This document shows, one piece after another, positions 1 through 13,527 of a stretch of 64,000 nt of DNA. Numbering within the stretch: position 1 is the stretch's first letter; every line of letters begins with the position of its first letter. A program made the translations under genes and the position numbers. Below the pieces are notes generated by a model. The model had not been told where the DNA came from. It saw only the letters and a list, made by a program, of their open reading frames with translations, and ran no database searches. Source of the DNA: Xenopus tropicalis (Eukaryota > Chordata > Amphibia > Anura > Pipidae); NCBI RefSeq assembly GCF_000004195.4, contig NC_030684.2, positions 105,663,929 to 105,727,928 of the forward strand. Reading direction: 5' to 3'.

Positions 1-832
1 TTCCTCAGATCCTGCTAGATTCAGCAGTGTGAAAACATTTAACTCTCCAAATGATGGGATTCTGCAACACAAAATCAGAACACCATTTAATATTTTGCAT
101 TACTATACAAACACTAAGCAACTGCAGAACATGAGGCCATGTTAACTAGGTAATAGAAATTGTAGATCTTTGTGTTTGCAGTCTTCCATTTTGAGCCATT
201 TTCCCTGAATTGTGGGAACACTTTCAGGTTATGCAAACCTTATGTAAATCATTCGATAAAATGGCACACACGCAGTTTAGCATTTTATTCAGAATCTGTT
301 GGTTGATGCTGACAAAGCGCTCAGTTATACAGTTATGTCTTTTCTGGTTTCCCAGTCACCTTGCCCACATCTGATGCCTACCCAGCTAGATGGTTGACAG
401 CAGTGGAGAAAACAGTGTCCACCACTTTGGATGCAATTCAATGGAAAGCAAGCGTTTTGTCAGAAAGGACCGTCTGCCACTGTTCCATGTGATTCAGTCA
501 TGGTGCTTTTATCTGACAGAAATGAGCAGTGACAGACAGAAATGGATGTTTTGACCATGGCAGTTATATTTTCCAGTGTGCCATTAAATAGGGAACAACA
601 GAAGAGTAAATATGGCCCCCTGTGCTCTGCCTAAACCTTCTAGCACTGACTCTAGCACCACTCCGCCAAGCTGATATTTCTCATAAGAAAAGCATAATGT
701 TCAGCCAGCCCAACAGGTCTGATGCTAAACTGGCTGGTGTAGTGAACAACATAGTCATTTCCATGCATTAAGGACTTTAGGGGGCTATGAACAACCAAAG
801 TCTACTTCCCGTAAAGCACCACCTCATTAAAG

Positions 833-1130
833 AAGTGGTTTTCAAACTTTAAGACCATTGCTCTGTTAGAGGTCCAAACTATGTGGGCTGCGCTCAGCTC
901 ATTACAATGTTCCAGAGGTGTAAAAATATTGATATTACTGCCCATTTACACATTGTTTCAATAATAGCTAGAACAGCAAAATTGGCGTTAACCCCTAAAT
1001 CTTAGCTTAACTGACAAAAGTTGATCTTCCAGCATTCAACCCATCGCTAGTCTTTAGGATGGGCATCCACCAGCCATCTCACAGGCCCCCTAGTGGGGTG
1101 AGGGGCAGCCCCACAGTTTGGAAACTATGG
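833..1130. repeat. Possible diverged hAT-like repeat
   Basis: AAGTGGTTTTCAAACTTTAA and CACAGTTTGGAAACTATGG look like decayed inverted ends of a CAGTGGTT(C)CCAAACT-type element. Confidence 0.4.
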
Positions 1131-2614
1131 CATAAGAGCAACACACAGCAACTTCTGTATCTATAAGGCTTTGTGCTATGGTCTATAAAGTGGCACCAGT
1201 GGTGATGGAATGTTGACCAGTGTCATTTTCTGCAATGATTCTGCAAGTAAACCCTTTGGTTATTAACCAGTTCAAGCACAAGCTGTATCACATGGTGTGT
1301 GGCAGCCAACTGGAAGCAAGCATGCATGGCACCAAAGTGTGATGTAACTCTTAAGTGCCATATATGCTTGATTCTAGTTGGCGCTAGGTGTGCTGCAAAG
1401 ACTGTGCACGTGGTGGCTGTACAGATTTTTTAAAGTATACTGGGCTGGGATATCTGAGCCAGAGCAGCAAACTGGAACCTTAATAATCATAAGGAAAATT
1501 ATATTACATTGAAAGTTGGAATATTGTCCTTGAATGAGGTGACTTTACTTTTTAACTCAACAATTAGGAGGGCCAAATACTAAAGAGAATGCAAATCCAT
1601 CCCCTTACAGGAATAATATGCCGAAAGGCAGGGCTGAGACAAGGCTAACAACTTCTCTGAACTAAAGTTCCCAGCATTCCGCAGCAGTAAGCAAAAAAAA
1701 AAAACAAAAAACCCAGATCCTGCTAAAACAAGAAACTATGAACCTGATGAAATAGAAGATACTGCCCCTTGAGCAGCAGGACAGGGTCACTGGGTGCATA
1801 TTATAGAATCATCACTAAGATAAAAGGAGTAGGACAAACAAATATATTACAGTGGCAACTAAGACGAAAAAGTAATGTTCATGAGCTACTTCTAAGAATT
1901 AGCCAGTTTCCATGGAGACTATCCCTCAACCAAAAAATGCATTAACACTGTGGGTGCTGGATATTTAATATTGACTGTTTTTATATATAGTCATAAATAT
2001 TGATGCATCGTTTACTATGTTGCCAAAAAGCAGACAGTGCCATATTCAGGACCCAGTCACAATTTGCTGTGCAACGTATGTATATGTCAAGAGTACAGGG
2101 GGGTTGATAAAAGCTGCTGTTTCGACCCTTCCGGACCAAACTTATCGGCCTGTGTACGAGTACCTCTGATATAGATGGCAACCCTATATTGGAGTGCACT
2201 GCGGTATAAATGCAGGAGAATTCAGAGAAGGCTCAGAAAATTCTGCACAAAAGCTCAACAATAGAGTCGGAAATGCAAATTACCATGCATTGTACCGAAC
2301 AAGGCAAAAAAAATAAATAAATCCTGTTGCCTAATGTACACAAATGGAAGTAAAATATTTCACATATTAACATGTATGGTCATGTCTTTTAATTATATTG
2401 CACGGTGACTATGCACGGACTGTAGGGTTTGCCTGCACAAAAAACTATAGCAACACCCTTTTTACACAACAGGGAAAGCCAGTTTGGCAGCTGCCAGTGC
2501 CTAGGCCTTTCTGTATTGCAGGGTGTTAGCCCATAGGCCTCAAAAGTGGGTCATGGAGCAGTGTCTGACATATATCCTGACAATGTGCAACTAGGATATT
2601 CTTGGTTTTTTAGT
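1131..2614. other. No gene recognised
   Basis: No splice-consistent exon or clear repeat. A weak inverted repeat at 1,307-1,381 (CCAACTGGAAGC ... TTCTAGTTGG) is the only structure seen. Confidence 0.5.
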
Positions 2615-2942
2615 ACAGGTATGGGATCCCTTATCTGGAAACCCGTTATCCAGAAAGTTCTGAATTATGGAGAGGCCATTTCCCATAGATTCCATTACAA
2701 GCAAACAATTCTAATTTTTAAAAATGATTTCCTTTTTCCTCTATAATAATTAAACAGTACCTTGTACTTGATCCCAACTAAGGTATAATTAATCCTTATT
2801 GGAGGCAAAACAAGCCTATTGGGTTTATTCAGTATTGAAATAATTTTTAGCAGATCCAAATCCAAATTACGGAAAGATCCCTTATCCCTCATCTTAAAAC
2901 CCCAGGTCCCAAGCATTCTGGATAACAGGTCCCATACGTGTA
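2615..2942. repeat. MITE family A, full-length copy
   Basis: A ~330-bp element with inverted ends ACAGGTATGGGATCCCTTAT and GGATAACAGGTCCCATACGT. The internal AT-rich core is shared with the other copies. I do not recall its exact library name. Confidence 0.85.
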
Positions 2943-3865
2943 TGGTGGAATTCTCTAGTATTTAATATTAGTTTCATAACAGTACAGAGTTAAACCATGC
3001 CATAGCAAAACAGCACTGCTTAGACTAATTTGTGTACTTCAGCAGGTGTAGCCATGTATAGACAGGAAAGCATTGATCATTTGTGCTAGACTGCACAGAA
3101 TTTAAAATTATAAATATTATTTTACATCAATTTATTTTAACTGGTAAACATATATACACACTTTTTAAACATTCAATTCATAGTAATTATTGACCCCATT
3201 ATTTAAATCTATAAAGAATTGTAGGGATTAAATCCCTAAATCAGCAAGTTATGCTCTGTCAGTGAATATTGTGGTGACCATACTACCTTATATTAATACC
3301 TTGGTGCTATGCAAGTACTGCCTTTCTCTGCTTTGCTAAATAAACATTTGTAATCTGGTTAAGAACCAGCTTCCCAAATCCTGTTTGTGCAGGTGACTGG
3401 TGTAGTTTACCAACACCTCTCCCTTTTCCCACTTACTAATGTGAGGGCCCAGCTGGAAGAGAGACTCCAATATAATCCATGCTCTGTGTTTGCCAAGCTA
3501 GTACTGGAGCCTGGGATAAAATAGGGTTACAGTATTAGAGTAGCATATTAAAACTCACATAAGCACTACATACAAACAAAACTTAACTCATGTGACACAA
3601 GTAACATCATTTAGGGGCATAATTATTTGTAAAATGTTCACACCAAAAAACAGTATAAAATTCAGTGCAAAAGAAGTTTGTGGCATTCTGCTTGTGGGTA
3701 AGGTAATGCACTACAATGTCTGGGATTAAGGTCTTTATTGTTCCTTTTCTGCCCTGATCTTACCGGCAACTCTTTGGTTAATGCGTTGATTGTCCATTTG
3801 TTGCAATGGCCCTGCTTGACCATGTACATAGCAGGGTTGGGGTCGGCAGTGGTTGTAATTCTGGT

Positions 3866-4074
3866 AGGGTTGCCACCTTTAACGGTGACTAACTGCAGGC
3901 AGGGGGGCGGAACATCACTAGGCAGGGGTGTGACATCATGGGGAGGGAGAGTGACATCACATGGGTTGGACTATGACATGTCAATCTCAGAGTGCTGCTA
4001 GTTTTCCAAATTGGGGAAACCGGCTGTCCATTTGTGGACAAAACTGGGGTCAAAACTGTACAGGTGGCAACCCT
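3866..4074. repeat. MITE with AGGGTTGCCACCTTT ends
   Basis: AGGGTTGCCACCTTT (3,866) faces AGGTGGCAACCCT (4,062-4,074). The interior has GTGACATCA-type repeats. Confidence 0.7.
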
Positions 4075-4235
4075 TATCTACGGTGTGTGTGCTTATTTGT
4101 TTGGTGGGCCCTTTTAGAGTGATAAATGACCTATGCTAGCTCCTTCTATTTTCCTATTTTGAGCAAATATAGGAGAGGTTGTTATAAGGCAATTCTGTAT
4201 GCCTATTCTGGCCACTTTTCATCTTAAGTGGTAGT

Positions 4236-4622
4236 GCACCTTTAAAGTAACTTTAATTATGATATAGGCAATTATATTCTGTTTCAGTCTGAAATATATC
4301 TTAATTTTTCAAGCTTGTTTTTTTAGCAGCTTTCAAGTTTGGATTTTCTGCAGCTATCTGGTTGCTAGAGGAAAAAAGTACCCAAGCATCCAGACAGCAA
4401 TTTGAATGCATAACTGCAAGATTTCTAAAAATAGGATAATCCTAAACATACTAATGAGGTAATGTAATAAGTCTAAAATGTGCCCTAGTTACCTTTAGCA
4501 ACTGATCGCTATATACTACCTGCTAATTAATAACTTTGGATTCTGTACAAGTAGCAAGTTTAACACCCTGTATTACATTACCCCATAAAAGTTAACTTGA
4601 AAAAAAGAACTATCACTTTAAT
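4236..4622. repeat. Diverged TTTAAAG-ended MITE
   Basis: CACCTTTAAAGTAACTTTAA at the left and GTTAACTTGAAAAAAAGAAC ... CACTTTAA at the right suggest TTAA-type ends. Confidence 0.45.
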
Positions 4623-5445
4623 AGAAATAACCCCCATTCTGGAAAGAAGTGCTGATAAATGCGTACAAACTGATTCTAATGCACTAATTTAGCTCTGATC
4701 ATGGAAGGCAGGAAGTATGAACATGGCCACTCTGGGGGGGGGGTTACTGTGCAGAGTTCATATGCACAGGGTAAGTTTACCCACAAGCACATCCTCTTTA
4801 TAAACTTTCCATTTATTGCAAGCTCACGCTGTTCTCTAGTTAGAAGGCGGCAGTGCCATGTCAGGCTGACCTTTGTGTACAGAAGAGGATGCCACTTGTC
4901 ATGCAGTTTAAGCTTTTGCTTCATACACTACAGAATACAGAACAGTGATATTGCACCAAGGCCTCGGCAATATTTAATTTATATTAACTGCCCCCAGTTT
5001 ATGTTTACTGTTTATAAAGCATTGCATACTAGTGTGCTGCTGTATTAATCAATAAAATACCCTCCAGAATCTATATAAGCACAGCCAGCCTTAGGGCACG
5101 TCAGAAAGGGAAACTATCCTGGCCCACATCATCAGAGGCTGCTCTTTAGCTAGTAAAACAGAAGTACAAAGTACATACAGTATTATTTTGTGTGACCATA
5201 CATATCTACTCCCCCATACTTTCACATACATTAGGAACTTCTATCTAACCAGAAGCCTTTCCACTGTTAAACAGATTTTAGCTGCTAATCTACTACTACC
5301 ATAGGAGGGCTACCAGTCCCTTCTCCGACGCAAGGCCTCAATACGAATTCAGCTTTGCAATATACACAAAAATTAAAAAAAACTAAAAATGTTCTGTTTT
5401 GAACTTTATAGCCAATTTTAAAACACAATGTGAAACCCACACTAT

Positions 5446-5632
5446 GGGGTACATTTATCATGCTGTGTAAAAAGTGGAGTGAAACATTACCAGTGATGTT
5501 GCACAGGGCAACCAATCAGCAATTAGATTTCAACAGTTAGAAAACCAAAGCAAAGCATCTGATTGGCTGCTATGAGTAACATCACCGGTGATGTTTTACT
5601 CCACTTTTTACACAGCATGATAAATATACCCC
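5446..5632. mobile_element. MITE family B, full copy
   Basis: Long inverted ends, GGGGTACATTTATCATGCTG on the left and CATGATAAATATACCCC on the right, extending through AAAAAGTGGAGT. The target-site duplication is not clear. Confidence 0.85.
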
Positions 5633-6238
5633 TATGATTCTTCCCAAAACTCTACTTTAAAGGGCACCTATCTTGGGAAAATTGTTTCCCCCACTGGAGG
5701 AGGTGGTCATTTTGTGCATAACATCACATACACGTGCATAGGGAACCGGCTGTGACACAATATGGCTGCCCACACCAGGAGCTCCCTCATAGTGTAGGTG
5801 GCATAGTCCTCGCTAGCAGCATTTTTAGCTCACAAGGAATTGACTTCACAGAAGTGACTTCCCTTGGCAAATTCCCCAATAGTAGTGGCAGAAATCCCCC
5901 ATACAGTGGGGGCAATGTCCTGTAGAGTTGCACCTGCACTGTACATTCTAGCATTAAAGAGAATTTGGGGTTTTGGGTACATTTTACCCTAGGAGTCGGA
6001 TTCACAACCACAAAGATGTGGTTTAAAATTCACTGCACGCCTACATATCAAAAAGAGCATGGAAATCATGGTATCAAAACTTTTACTGTGATGAAGCTGA
6101 TATTCTGACACAAGTTGGTCTTTATTTCTTATCTTTTGTTATTTTGAATAATTTAGCATATTGTTCAGAATCTCTCTATTCTGGAATTTCAGAGAAAAAA
6201 GAAGGCAGCTATAATTCAACATAATCCAGGTTCTAGAC

Positions 6239-6545
6239 CAGTGATCCCCAACCAGTGGCTCGTGAGCAACATGTTGCTCCCCAACCCCTTGGGTGTTGCT
6301 CTCAGTGCCCCCAAACCAGGTAGTTATTTTTGAATTCCTGACTTGGGGGCAAGTTTTAGGTGAATAAAATCAAGATTTACTACCAAATAAAGCCCCTGTA
6401 AGCTGATAGTGTGCACAGAGGCTGCCTAATAGCCAATCTTAGCCCTTATTTGGCACCTCCATGAACTTTTATGGTGCTTGTGTTGCTCTCCAAGTCTTTT
6501 TACATTTGACTGTGGCTCACGAGTAAGAAAGGTTGGGGATCCCTG
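6239..6545. mobile_element. hAT-type MITE with perfect 8-bp target duplication
   Basis: Ends CAGTGATCCCCAACC and GGTTGGGGATCCCTG, flanked by TTCTAGAC on both sides (6,231-6,238 and 6,546-6,553). Confidence 0.9.
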
Positions 6546-6963
6546 TTCTAGACCAACTGGAAAGATACTCATAATAGGACATACAAAAAGTTAAGGTGAA
6601 CTTTCTTTAACTTCTGACCCACAGACAGGATTAGAACCCCTGCTGGGCATCATACAGTGCGAGCATATGCAATGAGAACAAATTAAGCAAAGGAAAAACT
6701 CTTATAATTGTAGGTCTTGGTTATCTAAGCAGAACAACTAATCAACCACAGTTGGTTTGTATTTGAATACATGGGCACCTGGCTACAAGAACTTGTAAGC
6801 TTAGGCACATGCACACAGGACGTATTGTCGCCAGTAGGAAGGGAACTTCAGGCATTTTAGCACCCTTGCCATAGCCTAACAGTGATAAAGTTATTCAAAG
6901 ACTAGGAAAGATTTAATCACTGGTGCTGCCAATTTGTTATGCACCCCTAGCCTAACACATTTA

Positions 6964-7190
6964 GGGCTGTGACACACGGGGAGAGTAGTCGTCCGCGACA
7001 AATCTCCCTTGTCGCGGGCGACTAATCTCGCCGAAATGCCATCCCACCAGCGAGAATGTAAATCGGCGAGAGGAAACTTCCGCGATTTTGGGGAAATCGC
7101 ATCGCCACGTATGCCATCCCACCGTCGGCTTACATTACTGCCGGTGGGATGGCATTTCGGGGAGATAAGTCTACCCTTGTGCCAAAGCCC
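6964..7190. mobile_element. PIF/Harbinger-like foldback MITE, TTA duplication
   Basis: Ends GGGCTGTGACACACGGGG and GTGCCAAAGCCC, flanked by TTA (6,961-6,963 and 7,191-7,193). Internal paired GCCATCCCACC motifs. Confidence 0.85.
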
Positions 7191-7360
7191 TTAAAGTCAC
7201 TAGCCTCTGATCCAGATTCATTTCTTCTTATCCCTGAAAAACTCACCAGTCCAGGGTACTAATCTAGTAGGTGCTGTGCCACCATCTTGTATCCTGTCCC
7301 TGGGACACTTGCTGCCACACCAGCAGTGCAAATGCCCAGTAGAGAAAAGTGTGGTTTTTA

Positions 7361-7377
7361 CCCCCCCCCCCCCCCCC
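7361..7377 (+). repeat. Poly-C run (17 C)
   Basis: An uninterrupted C17, followed by a small inverted-repeat segment (CCAAGTTTGCCCAAGTGCAG ... CTGCACCTTGGCAAACTTA, 7,396-7,501) related to 62,526-62,600. Confidence 0.95.
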
Positions 7378-7516
7378 ATACATATTAAAAGATACCAAGT
7401 TTGCCCAAGTGCAGTAATCATTCAGTGCATAGCATTTATTGGTCACCTGTTTAAAAGCATCTTATTGATTGCAATGGGTTACTGCACCTTGGCAAACTTA
7501 GATCCTAAAAGGTTAA

Positions 7517-7799
7517 GGCTAAAGCCAGACGAGGCATAGGGCGGATATTTTCAGCAAGCGCAAAAACGCTTGCCGAAAATTCCGCCCTACGCCTCCTACA
7601 CGTGCCTGCACCCGAATTAATGGAATGCGCTCGGGTGCAGGCACATATAGCATAAATCCGCATACGAACTTGACAGTTTGAAAGTCTCGCGTTTTTATGC
7701 GTATTTCGGCTACATGTGCCTGCACCCAAGCGTTTTCCACTCATTCGGGTGCAGGCACATGTAGGAGGCCTAGGGCGATATTTTCGTCTGGCATTAGCC
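7517..7799. mobile_element. Foldback MITE with TAA duplication (TGCCTGCACCC family)
   Basis: Ends GGCTAAAGCCAGACG and CGTCTGGCATTAGCC, flanked by TAA. Four TGCCTGCACCC-type motifs face each other inside. Confidence 0.85.
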
Positions 7800-8482
7800 T
7801 AAAGGTCTTTTATTACATAACCTAATTTAGAGCCTAAGTTCCTATTTTATTTTTCTGCGAACAGCCCAGGGCAGCAGCAAGGCTACCGGGAGAGGTGACA
7901 AGATGTTAGTGTGCCACTCACTAGATTAGCACCCCAGGCTGGTACACATTTTAGCAAAGGTGAGTGCCGCCCTGGGGTCTGAGGTTAACAAGTAAAATCA
8001 CTAATGAATATGCACCACCCTATGATTAAGCCTTTACTTCAGCGAGATACTGGTGAGAGTGCTTAACCTGAAATGGGTACTGGAATGGGTTAATGCTTTC
8101 AGTAATCAAGCAACACTTCTGCTTTCAGAACATAGCGGCTTTCACAGGAAGAGAAGCCAGCTTCAGGAATGCAAATCTGTAATAACTGAAAGACAATTCT
8201 TTGTACAATATCAGAGCATTGCACAAAATAAAAAGCATCTGCATGAAAAAATGCATCACTGTTCATGCTGTAATGGAAGAAGTTGTAAGAAAAGTATCTG
8301 GTTTACACCAAACAAAAAAACAAGTTTGTTGTTATGTTATTGGTGTTATAGTGAAACAGACCTATGGTTCAGAAACTGACATCTACCTGCATGCTCCTAC
8401 TTAACCTTGATCACAAACCCATGACAATACTAAAACAAATTCATTGGTTCAAGTTATGATCAGATTGTTGGCTCAATCAAGG

Positions 8483-8553
8483 TATAGGTATGGGACCTGT
8501 TGTCCAGAACGTTTGAAACCTGGAGTTTACTAAAAAAATAATTTAAACATTAA
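8483..8553. repeat. MITE family A, left fragment, broken by LTR
   Basis: Begins GGTATGGGACCTGTTGTCCA and stops at the TTAA (8,550-8,553) that is duplicated on the far side of a solo LTR. Confidence 0.75.
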
Positions 8554-9451
8554 TGTAGGGACCCATAGGGTTAAGCTCCCTATGGTGTTATCCCCTATCT
8601 TTTCCTTATCTGTGCTGTAATAGGGCAGAGCCCTCTACACTCAGATTACAGTTATTAGGCTACCCCCTATAGGTTCAGCCAGGTTGACCACTCCCCTTGT
8701 GCAGACTATATAGTGTCTTGCACAAGGAAGTGGCTTCCTCTTTGGCTGCTGGTGACTAAGGCTGCTAGTCACTGAGCCTGAGGCATTGGCCCCAGTAAGG
8801 AGAACTGCTAAATTGTAAGTCGGGGACAGGGCCCCGTGAATGAGATAAAGCCAGCACAGTCAGTCATATGTAATAGCACCCTCTAGGAGTGGTGAGCATA
8901 GATAGCTTATTTAGTAAGGGCAGCACAAGCCCCATCAAAGGAGACTGTAAGGGTTTAGTCTAACCCAGGCTTTGTATGCCTTGCTGTAGGGACCACAGTT
9001 AAGACGCAGGATTCAGGCAGTACCTCACCCTGAACCATAGTTGGCTGGAGGGGATCCGTTCCAGTAAAGGGCATCCATTCCTGGCATATAGCTAATACTC
9101 TGCATATCCTCCAAGTGGGCTATACTGTTACCTTAAGGGTCACATCTGCTGCTGTTCTCTGTGACCAAGTTCTATACTGCTGTGACTGTGAGTATATACC
9201 CTGCTGCACTATTCTATATGTGCCTTGTCCAATAAAGTATTATCCAGTTAACTGCAAGAGCTCCTGGCGTCCTATCACTTATTATATTGCACAACACCAG
9301 TGTGGATTGTAGTTCAGCAACACCATATAGCCCCTGACATAGCTCCCATATAGCGGAGGCCCATTCCTGGGAAAGGGGGTTGCTGTAACACGTGCTCTAA
9401 TTGTCCAACTAGCCTGGTATAATACCCCTATTAAGCCAAACAAGTGTTACA
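8554..9451 (+). mobile_element. Solo LTR (898 bp) inserted in a MITE
   Basis: Starts TGTAGGG and ends GTTACA (TG...CA, with TGTA/TACA mini-inverted ends). It is flanked by a 4-bp duplication TTAA (8,550-8,553 and 9,452-9,455). Its interior has a TATA-like CTATATAG at 8,705 and AATAAA at 9,231, in the order expected for U3-R-U5 on the plus strand. No gag or pol sequence adjoins it. The flanking MITE resumes on the other side, which confirms insertion. Likely a Ty3- or retrovirus-like LTR left by LTR-LTR recombination; the clade is not determined. Confidence 0.75.
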
Positions 9452-9650
9452 TTAATGAAACCCAAAAGGATTGATTTGCCTCCAATAAGGATTAATTGTA
9501 TCTTAATTGGGATCAAGTACAAGGTACTGTACTCGTTTACTAGTTGAATACAGAAAAAAAGGAAATCATTTTAAAACATTTGCATTATTTGGTCAGATGG
9601 AGTCTATAAAAGAATTATAAAAAGGCCATCTCCCATTCTGTCCATTTTAA
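9452..9650. repeat. MITE family A, right fragment
   Basis: Resumes after the solo LTR with AAACCCAAAAGGATTG and the GGGATCAAGTACAAGG core in reverse orientation. It decays near CCATCTCCCATTCTGTCC, and the outer terminal repeat is missing. Confidence 0.7.
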
Positions 9651-12600
9651 GCAAATATTTTTTTAATGACTTCCCTTTTCTCTGTAATAATAAAACAGTT
9701 TATGTTTTAAGCAGCCTTAAGTCTGACAGATGTTTTTCCCTCACTATACACAGTCCAAAGTAGATGCATGAAAAAAAAGGCTTAAAGCATGCCTGACCAC
9801 CCCCACCAAATAGCAGTGTGGTTTTAGTGCCCCGTTGCACTGTGCCTAAACTCAAATCAGATATCCAAATGGTTGTCGGAAGAAGACTAAAATCTGAATA
9901 TGCCACCTTTAGAGTATAATTTGCTATACTACAGATATAAATGATCCCTGGAGAGTTCTATGTAAACATATATTTTTATTTATTTATAAATATTGCATTG
10001 ACATACCACGTAAAAACTATACAGAGAATAATCAAGGGGAGCATAGACAAAGTGCCTACCACACAACCACACTCTGGTCAGTTTTGTCAGGAGCCAATTA
10101 ATCTGCCAGTATGTTTCTGCATTGCATGGAATGGAAGTAAGGGAGTAAACCAGAGCAAACACAGGGAAAACATACCAATTACATGCAGATACTGCTGTGA
10201 TTGGACTTATTACGCAGGTGCCACAAGGCCAGCTGGCACTCTCACTACATGACCCCTATGCTGAACACTGGGGACCTGGCACGTGGGAAATTATACCAAT
10301 GGTCTGATGACCCTGCAGACATATATAATATTTAGATAAATTTTGATTAGTATATAACCCCATACATGGGGTTCAGACAACTATGCTTCCTCATATGCAT
10401 TAGAAATGCCCACTTATTACACTTATTAACTTGCCCCGCACACAGGCCACTGTCATGCATTTAAGTCAGAAATGACCAAACCATATGACAACACTGGCCC
10501 ATAAGCCTACAGCTTAACAGAACTGCTCGTGTGGGCTCCCAGCATAACTTTGCATGCAGTTTAGCAGACACCCACGCACCAGTACATCCCACGCAATAGC
10601 ACAAGGTTTAACACAAGCCTGCAAACACACCCATAGTCTATGGAATGCTTTCCAACTCAAAGGCAACAAACAAAATAAGGACAGGACTTAAATCCACATG
10701 ACTCCTTGCAGACTCTCAAATAATTAGAAATGTCATTACCAAGAACCTGAATGTGAACAAATGCACTATCACTACCAATGAATGCACTAATAAACATACG
10801 GAAGACTGGTAACAGTTGCACAGTTTTATTTTTCCAAACTCTGCAGATGTAAGAAGAGAAAGAGATAGCTAAAGGGGACTTACTTATTCATTTAGTTTGT
10901 TTTCTAGTTAGCTGCAGTTACAATTTCTTTGAAGAAAAAAGCTGCCTAGAGCCATGGAATCAGATGCTGCTAATGGTGGGCAAGTCTCTTCCTGCCACTG
11001 ATTGCAAGTTATTTACAGACTCCAAGTATATTTATGCTCAACAGTTTATGGGGGCTCTCGAGCTGTTACTCACCTCCCAGTCTTGGCCTACAGCAACAGC
11101 TTCAGATGCTTGCCTGAAGGTCTACAATTTATGGCATACATAGGTGGAAGCATTATTAAAGGGGCAGTATATCACTGGTTGTAACATAAATAGGCTTTGT
11201 GCTGTACATATTTTGTTTTACTATTGTTTTAATTAGGAAAGAAGTGTTTTTATTGCTTGCACTAAAGATGGTAAAATCTGAAACTGAAAGTGAAGTCACA
11301 TTCTATTTCCTGTGCATCCAAGCACAATCAAAACCAATTAGCATTCCTCTGGTGAGCCCTCTATATAAACAAACCCCACCCTTCCCCCCAGATTCAACCT
11401 TTGTTAGGGCCCTTACGCACAAACATTTTATTAATGGAGCCTATTCTTTCCTATAGAGGCTAAGCTCACTTCACCTCAAAAAAAGCCACCAAACGCTGGT
11501 GAAACACAACCTGCAAATTCTGATAAGATTTTACATTACAGATTTTGTAGCATCACAAGATCTTGGGGGTCAGGTAAAGTCTGACCCACAAACCATGACA
11601 ACAATCTCCAGATGAGTTCTACCCCAAGAGTAACAACAGCACTAAAACATAAATGGTGTAACATACATCTACTATAATATACACAGACATAAATATGGTG
11701 TAAATCTGCAAGATTTACAGTAATACTTTGTGGATGCATTATTTTTTTATGCCCTTTCAGTCTATAAAGGAAATCCCATCAAATGATTACAAGTAAGGAT
11801 CTTACTGTGTGAGCAAAACATGGCCATTTGCAGACACCGTACTAACTTTTTATAATATCTATTTTGTTAATATCTTCAAAAGAAAAAAAAATACAAATCT
11901 GCTCTCCAAAACAACAGCATCTCATCTGCCATCATATTGCTTCCTATACAAACTCACAGATCACATACTGTATATGCCAGATGGTGGCAGTGACAGGCAG
12001 GGGTTTTTAAGTGGTGCCTGCCTGTTACAACCAGGGTCTCCCAGAGGAAGAGCACTTCTCAAGCTTTTGTATGGGAACTTGCGACAATCAAGGGTGTGTT
12101 GACTACCACGTTTAATCCTGAGGCTTAAAGACCATCGATTTATTACATGGGGAAATAGGACCTCAACCCCACAAAAATTTTGCAGTATGAAAATGTTATT
12201 ATAAGCAACTTTCCAATAGACAATTTTTTTTTTTTTTAAATATCTGTTTTAAAGATATGTTATTGCTACTGAATGCAGTTCTGTTTGATTGTTTATTGTC
12301 CTCTGGACTTCTGGTTCAGATATCTGAAACTATGTAGCAGAAGCCAGCCGATTTACATATCTGACTTCTTCTGCCTTGTTTCAAAAGTCAGAACAAGTGA
12401 ACAGAAAAGGATTTGAACTTCAATTACACAACAACTTCTGCATTTTCATGTAAGTACATGATTCATTGTGAGAAGTGTCCATCCACACAAATGGCCAAAT
12501 AGCAGGGATCTGTTCTTTCATGCAAGAGCCTGAGGCTGTTTCAATGCATTCGCTGAGCTCATTGGTAGATAAGATTTTTAGTTTGGGCAATGCATATGAC

Positions 12601-13267
12601 ATGCACATGTATTATGTTTAAAGTAGTTCTCAGAAAACTGCCAAAATAGTGATGCGTGTTGAACCACGCTGCCATTATTTACCAACTCATGCCTATCCCC
12701 CCCCCCCCAAATCTCTCACAAATGTCACATGAGGGGCGGTGGTTGTACATTTTAAATTTATAGCAGGGTAAAGGAAAGCTTAAAAGGGGTACATTTTCCA
12801 GCTTGGCAGGAAACTGATAAAATGTTCAGAACAGCATCCCCCCCATTTCCTATATAAATTGCTTACATCTGTGGGTGCAATTGCTGGTCAGGTGAATATT
12901 GTTAATCAGTTGCAGCTGATGCACCCATGGGTGCAGGCAATTCACACAGGAGTAAATGGGGGATTGATTCACAATGCTGAAAAATACTTGGACAACTGGC
13001 CCAGTGTGCCGTTATCCTTAAGCTTCAAGTAAAGCTGATATAATGGTTTACATACCGAGCAAGAAAAAAACATTTTCTTTCCCCTCTGATTTGGCAACTA
13101 CCCGTTTGAATAGACTGTAGTCTATAAAAATAGAGGAGTGCAATGGCTAAATTAAGCTGCAAATAATCAACACATACAGTATACATAATGTGCAATGGGG
13201 CCTGCAAATATCTCAGAACCCTCTATAATCTTCAACAGTTTTTATAGTTATGTTGGATATCTAACCC
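9651..13267. other. No gene recognised
   Basis: AT-rich sequence without exon-like frames. A TTAAAGGGGCAGTATATC motif at ~11,156 may be a T2-like left end, and 12,180-12,420 looks like an old repeat. Nothing firmer is visible. Confidence 0.5.
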
Positions 13268-13527
13268 CAGTGATCCCCAACCAGTGGCCCAGGAGCATCA
13301 TGTTGCACACCAACGCCAAGCAGGTGCTTATTTTTTGAATTCCTGGCTTGAAGGCAAGTTTTGGTTACATAAAAACCAGGTGTACAGCCAAACAGAACCT
13401 CTAGTATGTGGCCAGTCAACATAGGGGCTACCAAATAGCCAATCACAGCCCTTTTTTGCTTGTGTTGCCCCCCAACTCTATTTATATTTGATAGTGGTAA
13501 ACAGGTAAAAAAGGCTGGGGACCCCTG
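13268..13527. mobile_element. hAT-type MITE, same family as 6,239
   Basis: CAGTGATCCCCAACCAGTGG at the left and GGCTGGGGACCCCTG at the right. The flanking octamers TCTAACCC and TAGAACCC match at 6 of 8 positions. Confidence 0.8.

Noticed and set aside
3738..4001. 87-aa plus-strand frame
   Set aside because: Half of it is inside the MITE at 3,866-4,074. No homology recognised.
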